A stretch of 64,000 nt of DNA from Thioalkalivibrio sp. K90mix (GCF_000025545.1 NC_013889.1:1233501-1297500), one strand, 5' to 3'. Counted from the stretch's first letter, positions 18,420 through 26,688 are shown. The notes: a model not told the origin generated them from the letters alone. Numbers and translations are program-made.

Positions 18420-19196
18420 ATGACAGACCAAGAACAATCGATCGGTGAGCAGCAGATCGCTCGCGCGCGGGAGCTCGTGCAGGTTCTGGAGGCAGGGGAC
18501 GAGGTGGCCGCGCGCGCGTTGATCCAGGAGCTGGCGCGTCCCTACGACCGCGAACTCTTCGACGAACTCGGAAAGCTCACGCGCGACCTGCACGAGGCCT
18601 TGCAAAGCTTCCGCGGGGATTCGCGGCTGGTGGAGCTGACCCAGGCCGAGATCCCGGATGCCCGTGAGCGTCTCAATTATGTGGTCACGATGACCGAGAA
18701 GGCCGCCCACGAGACCCTGACCGCCATCGAGACGAGTCTGCCGATTGCCGAGTCGTTCAGCCAGCAGGCCGGCGAACTGACGGCGAAGTGGACTCGTTTC
18801 CGAAATCGGCAACTCTCGGTCGATGAGTTCCGGGAGTTTGCCCGCGAGCTGGATGCGTTTTTTGCGCAGGCCAACGACGACACCGAAGAGCTGCGGCGCT
18901 TGCTGTCGGAAGTACTGATGGCGCAGAGCTACCAGGATATTACCGGGCAGGTGATCCGGCGCGTCATCCAGCTCGTGACGGACCTGGAGGAGAACCTGGT
19001 CTCGCTCATTCGACTGTCCAGCGGGCGCATGGAGACCATCGAGGCCGCCGAGAAGACGCTCGACGATGATACCGAGCGGCGCGAGGGCGATCGGCGCGGA
19101 CACGGACCAGCAGTGCCAAAGACTCAAGATTCCGGCCAGGATGTCGTTCAAGGACAAGACGAGGTGGACGATCTGTTGTCCAGTCTGGGCTTCTAG
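18420..19196 (+). CDS. cheZ: CheY-P phosphatase CheZ
   Basis: CheZ dephosphorylates CheY-P and terminates the tumble signal. The 258 residues are mostly helical. The catalytic-site signature 'SYQDITGQVIRRV' carries the Gln at about residue 172 that corresponds to the active-site Gln of the enterobacterial enzyme. The extreme C-terminus 'DEVDDLLSSLGF' is the conserved CheY-binding peptide, separated by a flexible linker. Location directly after cheY (102-bp gap) is the usual arrangement. Confidence 0.97.
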   Translation: MTDQEQSIGEQQIARARELVQVLEAGDEVAARALIQELARPYDRELFDELGKLTRDLHEALQSFRGDSRLVELTQAEIPDARERLNYVVTMTEKAAHETLTAIETSLPIAESFSQQAGELTAKWTRFRNRQLSVDEFREFARELDAFFAQANDDTEELRRLLSEVLMAQSYQDITGQVIRRVIQLVTDLEENLVSLIRLSSGRMETIEAAEKTLDDDTERREGDRRGHGPAVPKTQDSGQDVVQGQDEVDDLLSSLGF

Positions 19197-19201
19197 GCAG
19201 C

Positions 19202-19223
19202 CCGCTGATTCCTGAATCAGCGG
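19202..19223 (+). other. Perfect palindrome/stem-loop between cheZ and cheA
   Basis: CCGCTGATTC (19202-19211) and GAATCAGCGG (19214-19223) are perfect inverted copies separated by 2 bp. The palindrome starts 6 nt past the cheZ stop and ends 52 nt before cheA. CTTCCC follows, not a T-run, so partial attenuation, mRNA processing or an operator are all possible. Confidence 0.5.
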
Positions 19224-19275
19224 CTTCCCGGCGCCCATCCCTTAACGGCAAGCCTCACCGGAACGGAGAGACCGA

Positions 19276-21423
19276 ATGGCCATCGACCCCAACGACGAAA
19301 TCCTTCAGGACTTCCTGATCGAGGCCGGGGAACTGCTCGAAGGACTCAACGAGCAGCTGATCGACCTGGAACAGCATCCCGATGACCGGGATCTGTTGAA
19401 CGCGGTATTCCGCAGCTTTCACACGATCAAGGGTGGCGCGGGCTTTCTGAGCCTGGATCCGCTGGTGACCGTCTGCCATCACGCAGAGGACGTGTTTAAT
19501 CTCCTGCGCAACGGGGAGCGTCAGGTCGACGGTCACCTGATGGATACCATGCTGCGGGTCCTCGATACGCTGAACGTGATGTTTGGCGACCTCCGCTCCG
19601 GGGTCGATCCGACGCCCGCGGAGGCTGATCTGGTCGAAGACCTGCGGCGGATGGCGAAGAACGAAGACGTGGCCGGCAATTCCGAACCCGACGCAGTCGC
19701 GACGCCCGACGAGTCCCCCGAGCCGGAGCCGGAACCGGCACCCCCCGCGGAGGTGGAAACGACCGCGATGGCCGCGGGCGACGCTGCGGGGGAAGACTCG
19801 GGATTGGTCGGCGCCGATGACGAGATCACCGACGATGAGTTCGAGGCCCTGCTGGATTCGCTGCACGGCGATGGTTCGCCGCAGGCGGCCCAGGACTCCG
19901 CTACGTCGTCGAATGCGGACGCAGGGTCGCCCAGCACGGATTCGGATGCAGCCGGGCCAAGCGGGGATGAAGAGGACCTGATTTCCGACGATGAATTCGA
20001 GAACCTGCTGGACGAGTTGCAGGCGCGAGGTGATGGGCCTCCTGCCAGTGCCGCGCCGGCACCTGCTGCCGCTGAGTCGTCCACGCAGGAAGAGCCGAGC
20101 GTGGAGCCCGAAGCCGCCGCCAGCGCGGCACAGGAACCGCCGGCTTCCGAGGCCAAGCCACAGGCTGCCAAGCCTGCGGCCGCGGCGGCTGGCGCCCGGC
20201 AGGCCCCTCAGGGTGAGGCCTCGGTCCGTGTGAACACCGAACGGCTCGACGAGATTATGAATCTGGTCGGCGAGCTGGTGTTGGTGCGTAACCGCCTGAG
20301 CATGTTGCGAACCCAGCATGTGGACGACGAGCTGGGCAAGGCCATTAGTTCGCTGGCCTTGGTGACATCGGATCTTCAGACGTCGGTGATGAAGACCCGC
20401 ATGCAGCCGGTCAACAAGGTATTCAATCGCTTCCCGCGGGTGATCCGCGATCTGTCGCGTAGCCTGGGTAAGGAGATCGAGCTGGAGATCTTTGGCGAGG
20501 ACACCGACCTCGACAAGAACCTGGTCGAGGCGCTGTCCGATCCTCTGGTGCATCTGGTGCGCAACGCCGTGGACCACGGTATCGAGACCCCGGAGGTGCG
20601 CGAAAAGGCCGGCAAGCCGCGCAAGGGTACGGTGGTGCTCGGTGCGGCGCAGGAAGGCGACCACATCGCATTGCTGATCAAGGACGATGGGGGCGGTATG
20701 GATCCGCATGCCCTGCGGCGCAAGGTCGTCGAGAAGGGGCTGATGGAGCCCGCGATGGCCGAGCGGATGACCGATCGCGAGGCCTTCAACGTCATCTTCA
20801 TGGCGGGGTTTTCCACCAAGACCGAGATCTCGGATGTATCCGGTCGCGGGGTGGGGATGGACGTCGTCAAGACGAAGATCTCGCAGCTCAACGGGACCAT
20901 CGAGATCGATTCCGAGATTGGGGTCGGGACCACGCTGCGGGTGAAGCTGCCGCTGACCCTGGCGATACTTCCTGCGTTGATGGTCATTCTCGACGGGCGG
21001 CGGTTCGCGATCCCGCTGGCATCAGTGTCGGAGATCCTCGATCTGGACTTGACCAAGACGCATTATGTTGATGATCAGGAAGTAATTGTTGTAAGAAATC
21101 AAGCGCTTCCAGTGCATTATCTCAAGCGTTGGTTGAAGCCTGGATTTGTCCCCGAAGCGAAGGCGGAGTCGCATGTGGTGGTGGTGCATACGGCCGATCG
21201 CAAGGTGGGGCTGGTTGTCGACGACCTGGTCGGACAGGAAGAGGTGGTGATCAAGCCACTGGGGCAGAACTTGCAGGGCGTGAAGGGTCTGGCAGGCGCG
21301 ACCATCACGGGCGACGGAGGGATTGCGCTGATCCTGGATGTCGCCGATCTCGTGGGCTTGCTGACGCACAAGATCCCGTCGGCGGGCCGCACCCGGCGGC
21401 CCGCGCAAACAATCGAGGGCTAA
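19276..21423 (+). CDS. cheA: Chemotaxis histidine kinase CheA, with an unfolded linker in place of a P2 domain
   Basis: CheA is the cytoplasmic kinase that relays receptor signals to CheY and CheB. Domains of the 715 residues are: P1 at about 1-125 with phospho-His49 in 'FRSFHTIKGGAGF'; a roughly 190-residue Ala/Pro/Glu-rich linker (about 130-315); P3 dimerisation from about 317 ('TERLDEIMNLVGELVLVRNR'); P4 ATPase with N box 'LVHLVRNAVDHGIE', G1 'DDGGGMDP' and G2 'SGRGVGMDVV'; and P5 at about 560-700. No folded P2 domain is visible. The linker instead carries two similar acidic motifs, 'ITDDEFEALLDSL' (from 184) and 'ISDDEFENLLDEL' (from 236). A 60-bp AT-rich patch lies in the P5 region. Confidence 0.97.
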   Translation: MAIDPNDEILQDFLIEAGELLEGLNEQLIDLEQHPDDRDLLNAVFRSFHTIKGGAGFLSLDPLVTVCHHAEDVFNLLRNGERQVDGHLMDTMLRVLDTLNVMFGDLRSGVDPTPAEADLVEDLRRMAKNEDVAGNSEPDAVATPDESPEPEPEPAPPAEVETTAMAAGDAAGEDSGLVGADDEITDDEFEALLDSLHGDGSPQAAQDSATSSNADAGSPSTDSDAAGPSGDEEDLISDDEFENLLDELQARGDGPPASAAPAPAAAESSTQEEPSVEPEAAASAAQEPPASEAKPQAAKPAAAAAGARQAPQGEASVRVNTERLDEIMNLVGELVLVRNRLSMLRTQHVDDELGKAISSLALVTSDLQTSVMKTRMQPVNKVFNRFPRVIRDLSRSLGKEIELEIFGEDTDLDKNLVEALSDPLVHLVRNAVDHGIETPEVREKAGKPRKGTVVLGAAQEGDHIALLIKDDGGGMDPHALRRKVVEKGLMEPAMAERMTDREAFNVIFMAGFSTKTEISDVSGRGVGMDVVKTKISQLNGTIEIDSEIGVGTTLRVKLPLTLAILPALMVILDGRRFAIPLASVSEILDLDLTKTHYVDDQEVIVVRNQALPVHYLKRWLKPGFVPEAKAESHVVVVHTADRKVGLVVDDLVGQEEVVIKPLGQNLQGVKGLAGATITGDGGIALILDVADLVGLLTHKIPSAGRTRRPAQTIEG

Positions 21424-21425
21424 GG

Positions 21426-22532
21426 ATGCCGGTAAAGGTACTGGTGGTGGATGACTCCGGGTTTTTCCGCCGCCGCATCAGTGAAATTCTGGACGCCGAC
21501 GCGGGGATCGAGGTCGTCGGCAGCGCGGAGAACGGCGAGGAGGCGATTCGCAAGGTCAAGGAACTGGACCCGGATGTCGTGACCATGGACATCGAGATGC
21601 CCGTAATGGACGGTATCACCGCGGTGCGCCGGATCATGGCCGAGAACCCTCGGCCGGTACTGATGTTCTCGAGTCTCACCACCGAGGGAGCCCAGGCGAC
21701 CCTGGATGCGCTGGAGGCGGGGGCAGTCGATTTTCTGCCGAAACGCTTCAGTGACATCGCATCCGACGAGGACAGCGCACGTATGATGCTGCGCCGGCGG
21801 GTGCGCAGCCTTTCGCGCAGCCGGGCCCGTTCGGTCAGCCAGCCGGGGAGCGCACGTCCAGCGGTCGAGGCCCGCCCCTCTGCGCGTCGTGAAGAGTCCG
21901 ATCGCAAGGCGGCCGAAGTACAGCGACAGGCACCGCCGGTCAGTCGGCCCGCCGTGCCGCTGCGGCAGGTCCGCGCGGTGCTGATTGGGACGTCCACCGG
22001 AGGCCCGGTGGCCTTGCAGGAGGTGCTCAAGGCCCTGCCGGCGAATTTCCCGCAGCCGATTCTGCTGATTCAACACATGCCTGCGAGCTTTACGCCGGCC
22101 TTTGCGGAGCGCCTGGACGCCATGTGCCAGATTCGGGTCAAGCAGGCACAAGACGGCGATGTCATGCGTCCCGGGGTGGCCCTGTTGGCCCCCGGCGGTA
22201 TGCAAACCACGCTGGAGCGCGGCAGCCAGACAACGGTGCGGGTGACGGAGAGCCCGCTGGGCACGATCTACAAGCCCAGCGTGGATGCGGCGTTCAGCTC
22301 GGCGGTCGAGGCCTTGCGCGGACAGGTGCTGGCCGTGGTGCTGACCGGGATGGGCGCGGATGGCCGCGAAGGTGCACGGGCGCTGAAGGGCGCCGGGGCA
22401 CAGGTGTGGGCACAGGATGCGGCCACGTCGGTGGTGTATGGGATGCCGGCCGCAGTCGCGGAGGCCGGACTCGTGGACCATGTGTATCCGTTGCCGGATG
22501 TGGGCCCTGCACTGGTCAAGGGGTTTTGCTAG
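21426..22532 (+). CDS. cheB: Chemotaxis protein-glutamate methylesterase/glutamine deamidase CheB
   Basis: CheB removes methyl groups from chemoreceptors when phosphorylated by CheA. The 368 residues hold an N-terminal receiver domain with phosphoacceptor Asp55 ('VVTMDIEMPVMDG'), a basic Ser/Arg-rich linker (about 125-175) and a methylesterase domain. Its triad is Ser190 ('IGTSTGG'), His217 ('LIQHMPASF') and Asp312 ('GMGADGREG'). The ATG at 21426 lies two bases after the cheA stop, giving the typical MPVKVLVVDDS start. No cheR is present in this window. Confidence 0.96.
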   Translation: MPVKVLVVDDSGFFRRRISEILDADAGIEVVGSAENGEEAIRKVKELDPDVVTMDIEMPVMDGITAVRRIMAENPRPVLMFSSLTTEGAQATLDALEAGAVDFLPKRFSDIASDEDSARMMLRRRVRSLSRSRARSVSQPGSARPAVEARPSARREESDRKAAEVQRQAPPVSRPAVPLRQVRAVLIGTSTGGPVALQEVLKALPANFPQPILLIQHMPASFTPAFAERLDAMCQIRVKQAQDGDVMRPGVALLAPGGMQTTLERGSQTTVRVTESPLGTIYKPSVDAAFSSAVEALRGQVLAVVLTGMGADGREGARALKGAGAQVWAQDAATSVVYGMPAAVAEAGLVDHVYPLPDVGPALVKGFC

Positions 22533-23276
22533 ATGGATATCCTGAGCCTCATCGGGATCACCCTGGGGCTCGTCGCGGTGCTCGGGGGGAGTATCGCGAA
22601 GGGGAGTGGTCTGGGCGCGCTGTGGAACGCGGCCGCGTTCGTGATTGTGGTGCTGGGGACCCTTGGGGCCACCCTGGTGCAGGCGCGCATGGCGGTATTT
22701 CTCCACGGGATGCGCATTCTGCCGTGGGCGTTCAAGCCACCGCGGATCGACAACGAGGCGATGCTGGCGCGCATCGTGGAGTGGTCCAATGTGGCGCGCA
22801 AGGAAGGGCTCCTGGGCCTCGAGACGCTGGCCGACGAGGAGAACGACGAGTTCGCGCGCAAGGGGCTGCAACTGCTGGTGGACGGCTCCGAGCCGCAGAC
22901 CATCCGGCAGATCCTGGAGGCGGATCTGGACAACCGCGAGCATTTCGATACCCAGGGCGCCAAGGTGTTCGAGAGCATGGGGGTCTATGCCCCGACGCTT
23001 GGCATTGTCGGCGCCGTAATGGGGCTGATGGCGGTGATGCAGAACCTGGCCGACCCCAGCAAGCTGGGGGCGGGGATTGCCGCGGCCTTTGTCGCGACGA
23101 TCTACGGGATCGCGTCGGCAAACCTGCTGTTCCTGCCGGTGGCCAACAAGCTGAAATCGATCATCCAGAAGCGCTCGCAGCACCAGTTGATGCTGATGGA
23201 GGGTCTGATCTCGATCGCCGAGGGCGAAAACCCGCGCAACATCGAAAGCAAGCTTAGCGGCTTCATCCACGAGTGA
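22533..23276 (+). CDS. motC: Flagellar stator protein MotC (MotA/PomA family)
   Basis: This 247-residue MotA-type stator subunit has four membrane segments: two near the N-terminus ('SLIGITLGLVAVLGGSIAKG', 'FVIVVLGTLGATLVQA') and two after the cytoplasmic loop ('GVYAPTLGIVGAVMGLMAVM', 'IAAAFVATIYGIASANLLFL'). The loop carries the charged residues that contact FliG. The ATG abuts the cheB stop directly and motD follows after 7 bp. In Pseudomonas-type systems the second stator encoded by motCD lies in this same che cluster, hence the name. PomA-type naming is also possible. Confidence 0.93.
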   Translation: MDILSLIGITLGLVAVLGGSIAKGSGLGALWNAAAFVIVVLGTLGATLVQARMAVFLHGMRILPWAFKPPRIDNEAMLARIVEWSNVARKEGLLGLETLADEENDEFARKGLQLLVDGSEPQTIRQILEADLDNREHFDTQGAKVFESMGVYAPTLGIVGAVMGLMAVMQNLADPSKLGAGIAAAFVATIYGIASANLLFLPVANKLKSIIQKRSQHQLMLMEGLISIAEGENPRNIESKLSGFIHE

Positions 23277-23283
23277 GGTCGCG

Positions 23284-24201
23284 ATGGCCCGGCGAAAACG
23301 CCATGAAGAAGCGGAGAATCACGAGGCCTGGGCCATTCCGTATGGCGATCTGGTCACGCTGCTGCTGGCGTTTTTCGTCGTGATGTACGCGATCTCCTCG
23401 GTGGATGATGGCAAGTATCGCGTGCTGTCGGAGTCGCTGGTGGATGCCTTCCGCGCCCCGGCGCAGACCGACCCGATCCAGGTGGGTGAACCGACGGTGT
23501 CGCGCGAGCAGTCCCTCGACGAGATGCGTGCCCTGGTGCCGATTGATGTGCAGCCCGGCATCGTTGACGACGGTGTAGCGCCCATCGACATGGCCTTTTC
23601 CGGGCTGCTCGACGACGCGGGCACGGATGACGAGCTGCAGAAATTCCTGGAGGCACTGGCTGAGGTCGCCGACGAGCTGGAAATGGCGATGGCCCCGCTG
23701 ATCGAGGATGGTGATCTGCGGGTCAGCCGGGAGGCGTACTGGTTGGAGATCGAGATCACCAGCCGGCTGTTGTTCGGCAGTGGTTCGGCTACGCTGAATC
23801 CAGAGGCCCGGTCCCTGCTGGATGAGGTGGGGGCGATCCTGGCGCCGCGGGTGTCGCGGGTGCACGTGGAGGGCCATACGGACAATGTCCCGATCCAGAC
23901 GGCGGTCTATCCTTCGAACTGGGAGCTTTCGTCGGGACGCGCCGCAGCCGTGGTAAGCGTGTTTGAAGACGCGGGCATCGAGCCGAAGAATCTGGTGGCC
24001 CTTGGATACGGTGAGCATCGCCCGGTCGCGAGCAATGACACCGAGCAAGGACGGGCGGAAAACCGGCGGGTCGCCATCGTGGTCCTGCCTGGCGCGCGCC
24101 CGCGTGAAGACGGGGCGCAGGAGCCCGAGCAATTGCGCGAGGACCTGCCGGTCTCGCTGGGGGCACCGACGATGGATGGGGACGAGGGGGATACCGAGTG
24201 A
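23284..24201 (+). CDS. motD: Flagellar stator protein MotD (MotB/OmpA family)
   Basis: This 305-residue partner of MotC begins with a short basic tail and the single membrane helix 'YGDLVTLLLAFFVVMYAIS'. Its Asp22 is the expected ion-binding residue. The peptidoglycan-binding OmpA-like domain is at about residues 155-265, with 'RVHVEGHTDNVPI' and 'NRRVAIVVL' as anchors. The middle periplasmic region is acidic. The membrane helix resembles proton-type MotB/MotD rather than sodium-type PomB, by eye only. The stop overlaps the following ParA gene by 4 bp. Confidence 0.94.
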   Translation: MARRKRHEEAENHEAWAIPYGDLVTLLLAFFVVMYAISSVDDGKYRVLSESLVDAFRAPAQTDPIQVGEPTVSREQSLDEMRALVPIDVQPGIVDDGVAPIDMAFSGLLDDAGTDDELQKFLEALAEVADELEMAMAPLIEDGDLRVSREAYWLEIEITSRLLFGSGSATLNPEARSLLDEVGAILAPRVSRVHVEGHTDNVPIQTAVYPSNWELSSGRAAAVVSVFEDAGIEPKNLVALGYGEHRPVASNDTEQGRAENRRVAIVVLPGARPREDGAQEPEQLREDLPVSLGAPTMDGDEGDTE

Positions 24202-25004
24202 AGATCTGGGCGGTGGCCAACCAGAAGGGCGGGGTAGGCAAGACCACGACCACAGTCACCCTGAGTGGCCTGCTGTCGGGGCCGGAACAGCGCGTATTGA
24301 TGGTCGACGTCGACCCGCATGGCTCGCTGACGGCCTATTTTGGCCACGATCCCGAGACGGCCACGCGGGGCGTATACGAGCTGTTCAGCCAGTGTGCAGA
24401 GGGGAAGCGCCCTGATCCGCGGGGGCTGATCCGCGAGACCCGCTTCCCGGGGCTGGACCTGCTGACGGCCAGCACGGCACTGGCCACGCTCGATCGGCAA
24501 CTCGGTACGCGCAGCGGGATGGGCCTGGTGCTGCGCCAGGCGTTGGAGCAGGTCGCCGACCAGTACGACTACGTGCTGATGGACTGCCCGCCGATGCTGG
24601 GCGTGTTGATGGTCAATGCCCTGGCGGCCTGTGATGAGCTGCTGGTCCCGGTACAGACCGAGTTCCTTGCGCTCAAGGGGCTGGAACGAATGATCAATAC
24701 CCTGAAAATGGTCCAGAAGTCGCGCAAGGCTGAACTGCAGTACCGGATTATTCCCACCCTGTTCGATCGGCGCACCCGCGCCGCGCACGAGGCGCTTGCC
24801 GAGCTGCGCCGACTGTATGGGGATGAGGTCTGGCCCGGCGTGATTCCGGTCGATACCAAATTCCGCGATGCGTCGAGTGCTGGCCAGCCCCTGTGCTTCA
24901 TGATTCCGGACGCCCGTGGGGTGCTGGCGTACTCGGACTTGCTGGAGGCAATTGGCGGTCAGCTTTCGCAGCCGCATGCCCGGGCCCGGAGGCAGAAGGG
25001 ATGA
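24198..25004 (+). CDS. ParA-family ATPase of the chemotaxis cluster (ParC-like)
   Basis: This 268-residue ParA/Soj-type ATPase has a deviant Walker A KGGVGKT at residues 10-16, 'VDVDPHGSL' as the A' motif and 'YVLMDCPPMLGVLMVNALAA' as Walker B. Its place between motD and a CheW-like gene is that of ParC of Vibrio and PA1462-type genes of Pseudomonas, which position chemotaxis arrays at the cell pole. It is not a chromosome-partition ParA on this evidence, since no parB is adjacent. It is translationally coupled at both ends (4-bp overlaps). Confidence 0.92.
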   Translation: MKIWAVANQKGGVGKTTTTVTLSGLLSGPEQRVLMVDVDPHGSLTAYFGHDPETATRGVYELFSQCAEGKRPDPRGLIRETRFPGLDLLTASTALATLDRQLGTRSGMGLVLRQALEQVADQYDYVLMDCPPMLGVLMVNALAACDELLVPVQTEFLALKGLERMINTLKMVQKSRKAELQYRIIPTLFDRRTRAAHEALAELRRLYGDEVWPGVIPVDTKFRDASSAGQPLCFMIPDARGVLAYSDLLEAIGGQLSQPHARARRQKG

Positions 25005-25732
25005 ACCATTCGCGTGATCACAACCTGGCGCTCAAGGCGGAACCCGAAGCCCTGCATGACTATTTCGGCAGCCTGCTGGACGAACCGGCGCCGGTCGCCC
25101 CGGCGCACCTGCTGCGCCCGGATATCCTCGAACCGAGACCAGCTCCCGCTGAACCGGAGCCTGCCGCCGTACCCGACGTCCCCGTGGTGGCCGAAGCGGT
25201 CGCGCCCCCGGCACCCCCGCGCACGATTGTCGAAAGTGAGGAGTATCCGCGTCCGTCCGAGCGATTCTCCGCGCTGGTGCTGGAGGCCGGGAATCTGACT
25301 CTGCTGGCGCCGCTAGCCTCGCTCGGCGGTGTTGCGCCGCTCGACGATCTGGAGGTGCGCCCCACGCCCAACCACTCTGTCTGGTATCTGGGCCTGGCGG
25401 ACACCAAACAAGGGCGGGTGCAGTTGATTGATCTCGCGGCCGTGGTAACGCCCGAAGACAGGGAGTACGAGCCGGAGACGGCCCGCCACGTCGTGTTCCT
25501 GGCTGGGTCGCGCTTTGCGCTGGCCTGCCGCTCGATTCAGGGGACCCGTGTGATAGAGCCCCAGAATCTGCGCTGGCGCAGCCATCGCAAGCGCCTGCCC
25601 TGGCTGGCCGGGGTGGAGCGCGAACAGATGGCCACGTTGCTGGACCTGGAGGCCCTCGACCGGACCCTGGACCAGGGTAGCTGGGAAATGGGCGGTGCTC
25701 CGGACTCAAGCCGCGACGAGCGCGGCCGATAA
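25001..25732 (+). CDS. CheW-like domain protein (ParP-like array partner)
   Basis: This 243-residue protein starts at the ATG overlapping the ParA-type gene. The N-terminal part (about residues 1-85) has a short motif 'LHDYFGSLLDEPAP' and then a long Pro/Ala/Glu-rich, probably disordered stretch. The C-terminal part (about 90-225) is CheW-like ('WYLGLADTKQGRVQLIDLAA', 'FLAGSRFALACRSI'). This layout (proline-rich tail plus CheW-like array-integration domain, next to a ParA ATPase) matches ParP, which links the ATPase to CheA and receptors. The family assignment is by architecture and context; it could equally be labelled a CheW paralogue. Confidence 0.82.
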   Translation: MNHSRDHNLALKAEPEALHDYFGSLLDEPAPVAPAHLLRPDILEPRPAPAEPEPAAVPDVPVVAEAVAPPAPPRTIVESEEYPRPSERFSALVLEAGNLTLLAPLASLGGVAPLDDLEVRPTPNHSVWYLGLADTKQGRVQLIDLAAVVTPEDREYEPETARHVVFLAGSRFALACRSIQGTRVIEPQNLRWRSHRKRLPWLAGVEREQMATLLDLEALDRTLDQGSWEMGGAPDSSRDERGR

Positions 25733-25789
25733 AGTATTCAGGAACCGAACACCGGGCCCGCAACAGGGTTCGCGAGCGACGAGGAAGAC

Positions 25790-26275
25790 ATGAGCAGCGC
25801 ACAAGACGTAGAAGCGATGGCCAAGGCCGATACGGCCCCGTATGTGACGTTCAGTCTCGCGGAGGAGACCTACGCGATTGACGTCCTGCAGGTGCAGGAG
25901 GTGCTGAAGGTCACCGAGATCGCGCCCGTGCCCGGTGTGCCGGATTATATCCTCGGCATCATCAACTTGCGGGGCAACGTCGTGACCGTGATCGACGCGC
26001 GCAGGCGCATGGGGCTGGACGATCGCGAGCCAGACGAAGCCTCGCGCATCGTGATCATCGATGTCGACAACCAGAATGTCGGCATCCTGGTGGACTCGGT
26101 CTCGGAGGTTGTAAGGATCTCGCTGGATTCGGTCGAGCCTGCTCCGGAAGTCGGGAACGACGACAGTTCGCGGTTCATCCAGGGGGTCACGAGCACGGAG
26201 CAGGGGCTGACGATCCTGGTTGACCTGAACAAGCTCCTTTCCGACGAGGAATGGGCGCAGCTGCGGGAGCTGTAG
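25790..26275 (+). CDS. cheW: Chemotaxis coupling protein CheW
   Basis: CheW bridges chemoreceptors and CheA in the signalling array. This 161-residue protein has the full CheW domain: 'YVTFSLAEETYAIDVLQVQE', 'PGVPDYILGIINLRGNVVTV' and 'NVGILVDSVSEVVRI'. It lacks the long N-terminal tail of the CheW-like protein just upstream. The ATG is preceded by GAGGAAGAC. A 57-bp gap separates it from the upstream gene, and 100 bp lie between it and the small gene at 26376. Confidence 0.96.
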   Translation: MSSAQDVEAMAKADTAPYVTFSLAEETYAIDVLQVQEVLKVTEIAPVPGVPDYILGIINLRGNVVTVIDARRRMGLDDREPDEASRIVIIDVDNQNVGILVDSVSEVVRISLDSVEPAPEVGNDDSSRFIQGVTSTEQGLTILVDLNKLLSDEEWAQLREL

Positions 26276-26375
26276 AAGGGCGGGACATTCGGCGATCAGG
26301 AACCGCCGTGCAGTAGTACGGATCAAACCGGTGGATGGTTCCCCGGAACACGGCAAGCGGAGGGGAGGTGGGACG

Positions 26376-26594
26376 ATGGTGGATGAACTGCAGCCGGATC
26401 GAACGGTTCGCCCCGTGCAGCCGCCGGCCACGAACTCCACGGTTCGCCCCGTCCACACCACCGTGCCCGGGCGGACGCTCAGTGATGACCACGATCGGGA
26501 CCCGGTGCTGCGTCCGGCCATAAAGCCCACACAACAGCGCTCCCCGCGTGATCGCAAGCGCCCCCGCAAGGGCTTGATCGACGATTACGCCTGA
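26376..26594 (+). CDS. Small hypothetical protein, 72 residues, unrecognised
   Basis: I do not recognise this protein. The ATG at 26376 follows a strong AGGGGAGGTG ribosome-binding site (26361-26370) with good spacing, and the frame is open for 72 residues. The product is hydrophilic, Pro/Arg/Thr/Asp-rich, without a membrane segment. It contains two related segments, 'RTVRPVQPPATNS' and 'STVRPVHTTVPG', then a basic C-terminus 'RSPRDRKRPRKGLIDDYA'. It lies between cheW and the DUF2802 gene on the same strand. The composition suggests a disordered adaptor or nucleic-acid-binding tail, but that is speculation. Coding status rests on the ribosome-binding site, strand and spacing. Confidence 0.5.
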   Translation: MVDELQPDRTVRPVQPPATNSTVRPVHTTVPGRTLSDDHDRDPVLRPAIKPTQQRSPRDRKRPRKGLIDDYA

Positions 26595-26607
26595 TTGTCC
26601 GGTTCAC

Positions 26608-26642
26608 GGGGCCGCTGGATCGCCCCGGCTGGTGTAGCCGGG
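26608..26642 (+). other. Overlapping, mutually exclusive stem-loops after the 72-residue gene
   Basis: CCCGGCT (26624-26630) pairs with AGCCGGG (26636-26642) around a 5-nt loop. An alternative stem GGGGC (26608-26612) with GCCCC (26622-26626) uses some of the same bases. CATTTC follows. It may be a weak terminator or attenuator before the DUF2802 gene at 26689. No clear promoter is visible in the remaining bases. Confidence 0.35.
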
Positions 26643-26688
26643 CATTTCACGCGACAATCGCCTCTGGACCGTTTGGAGTATTGGGCCG

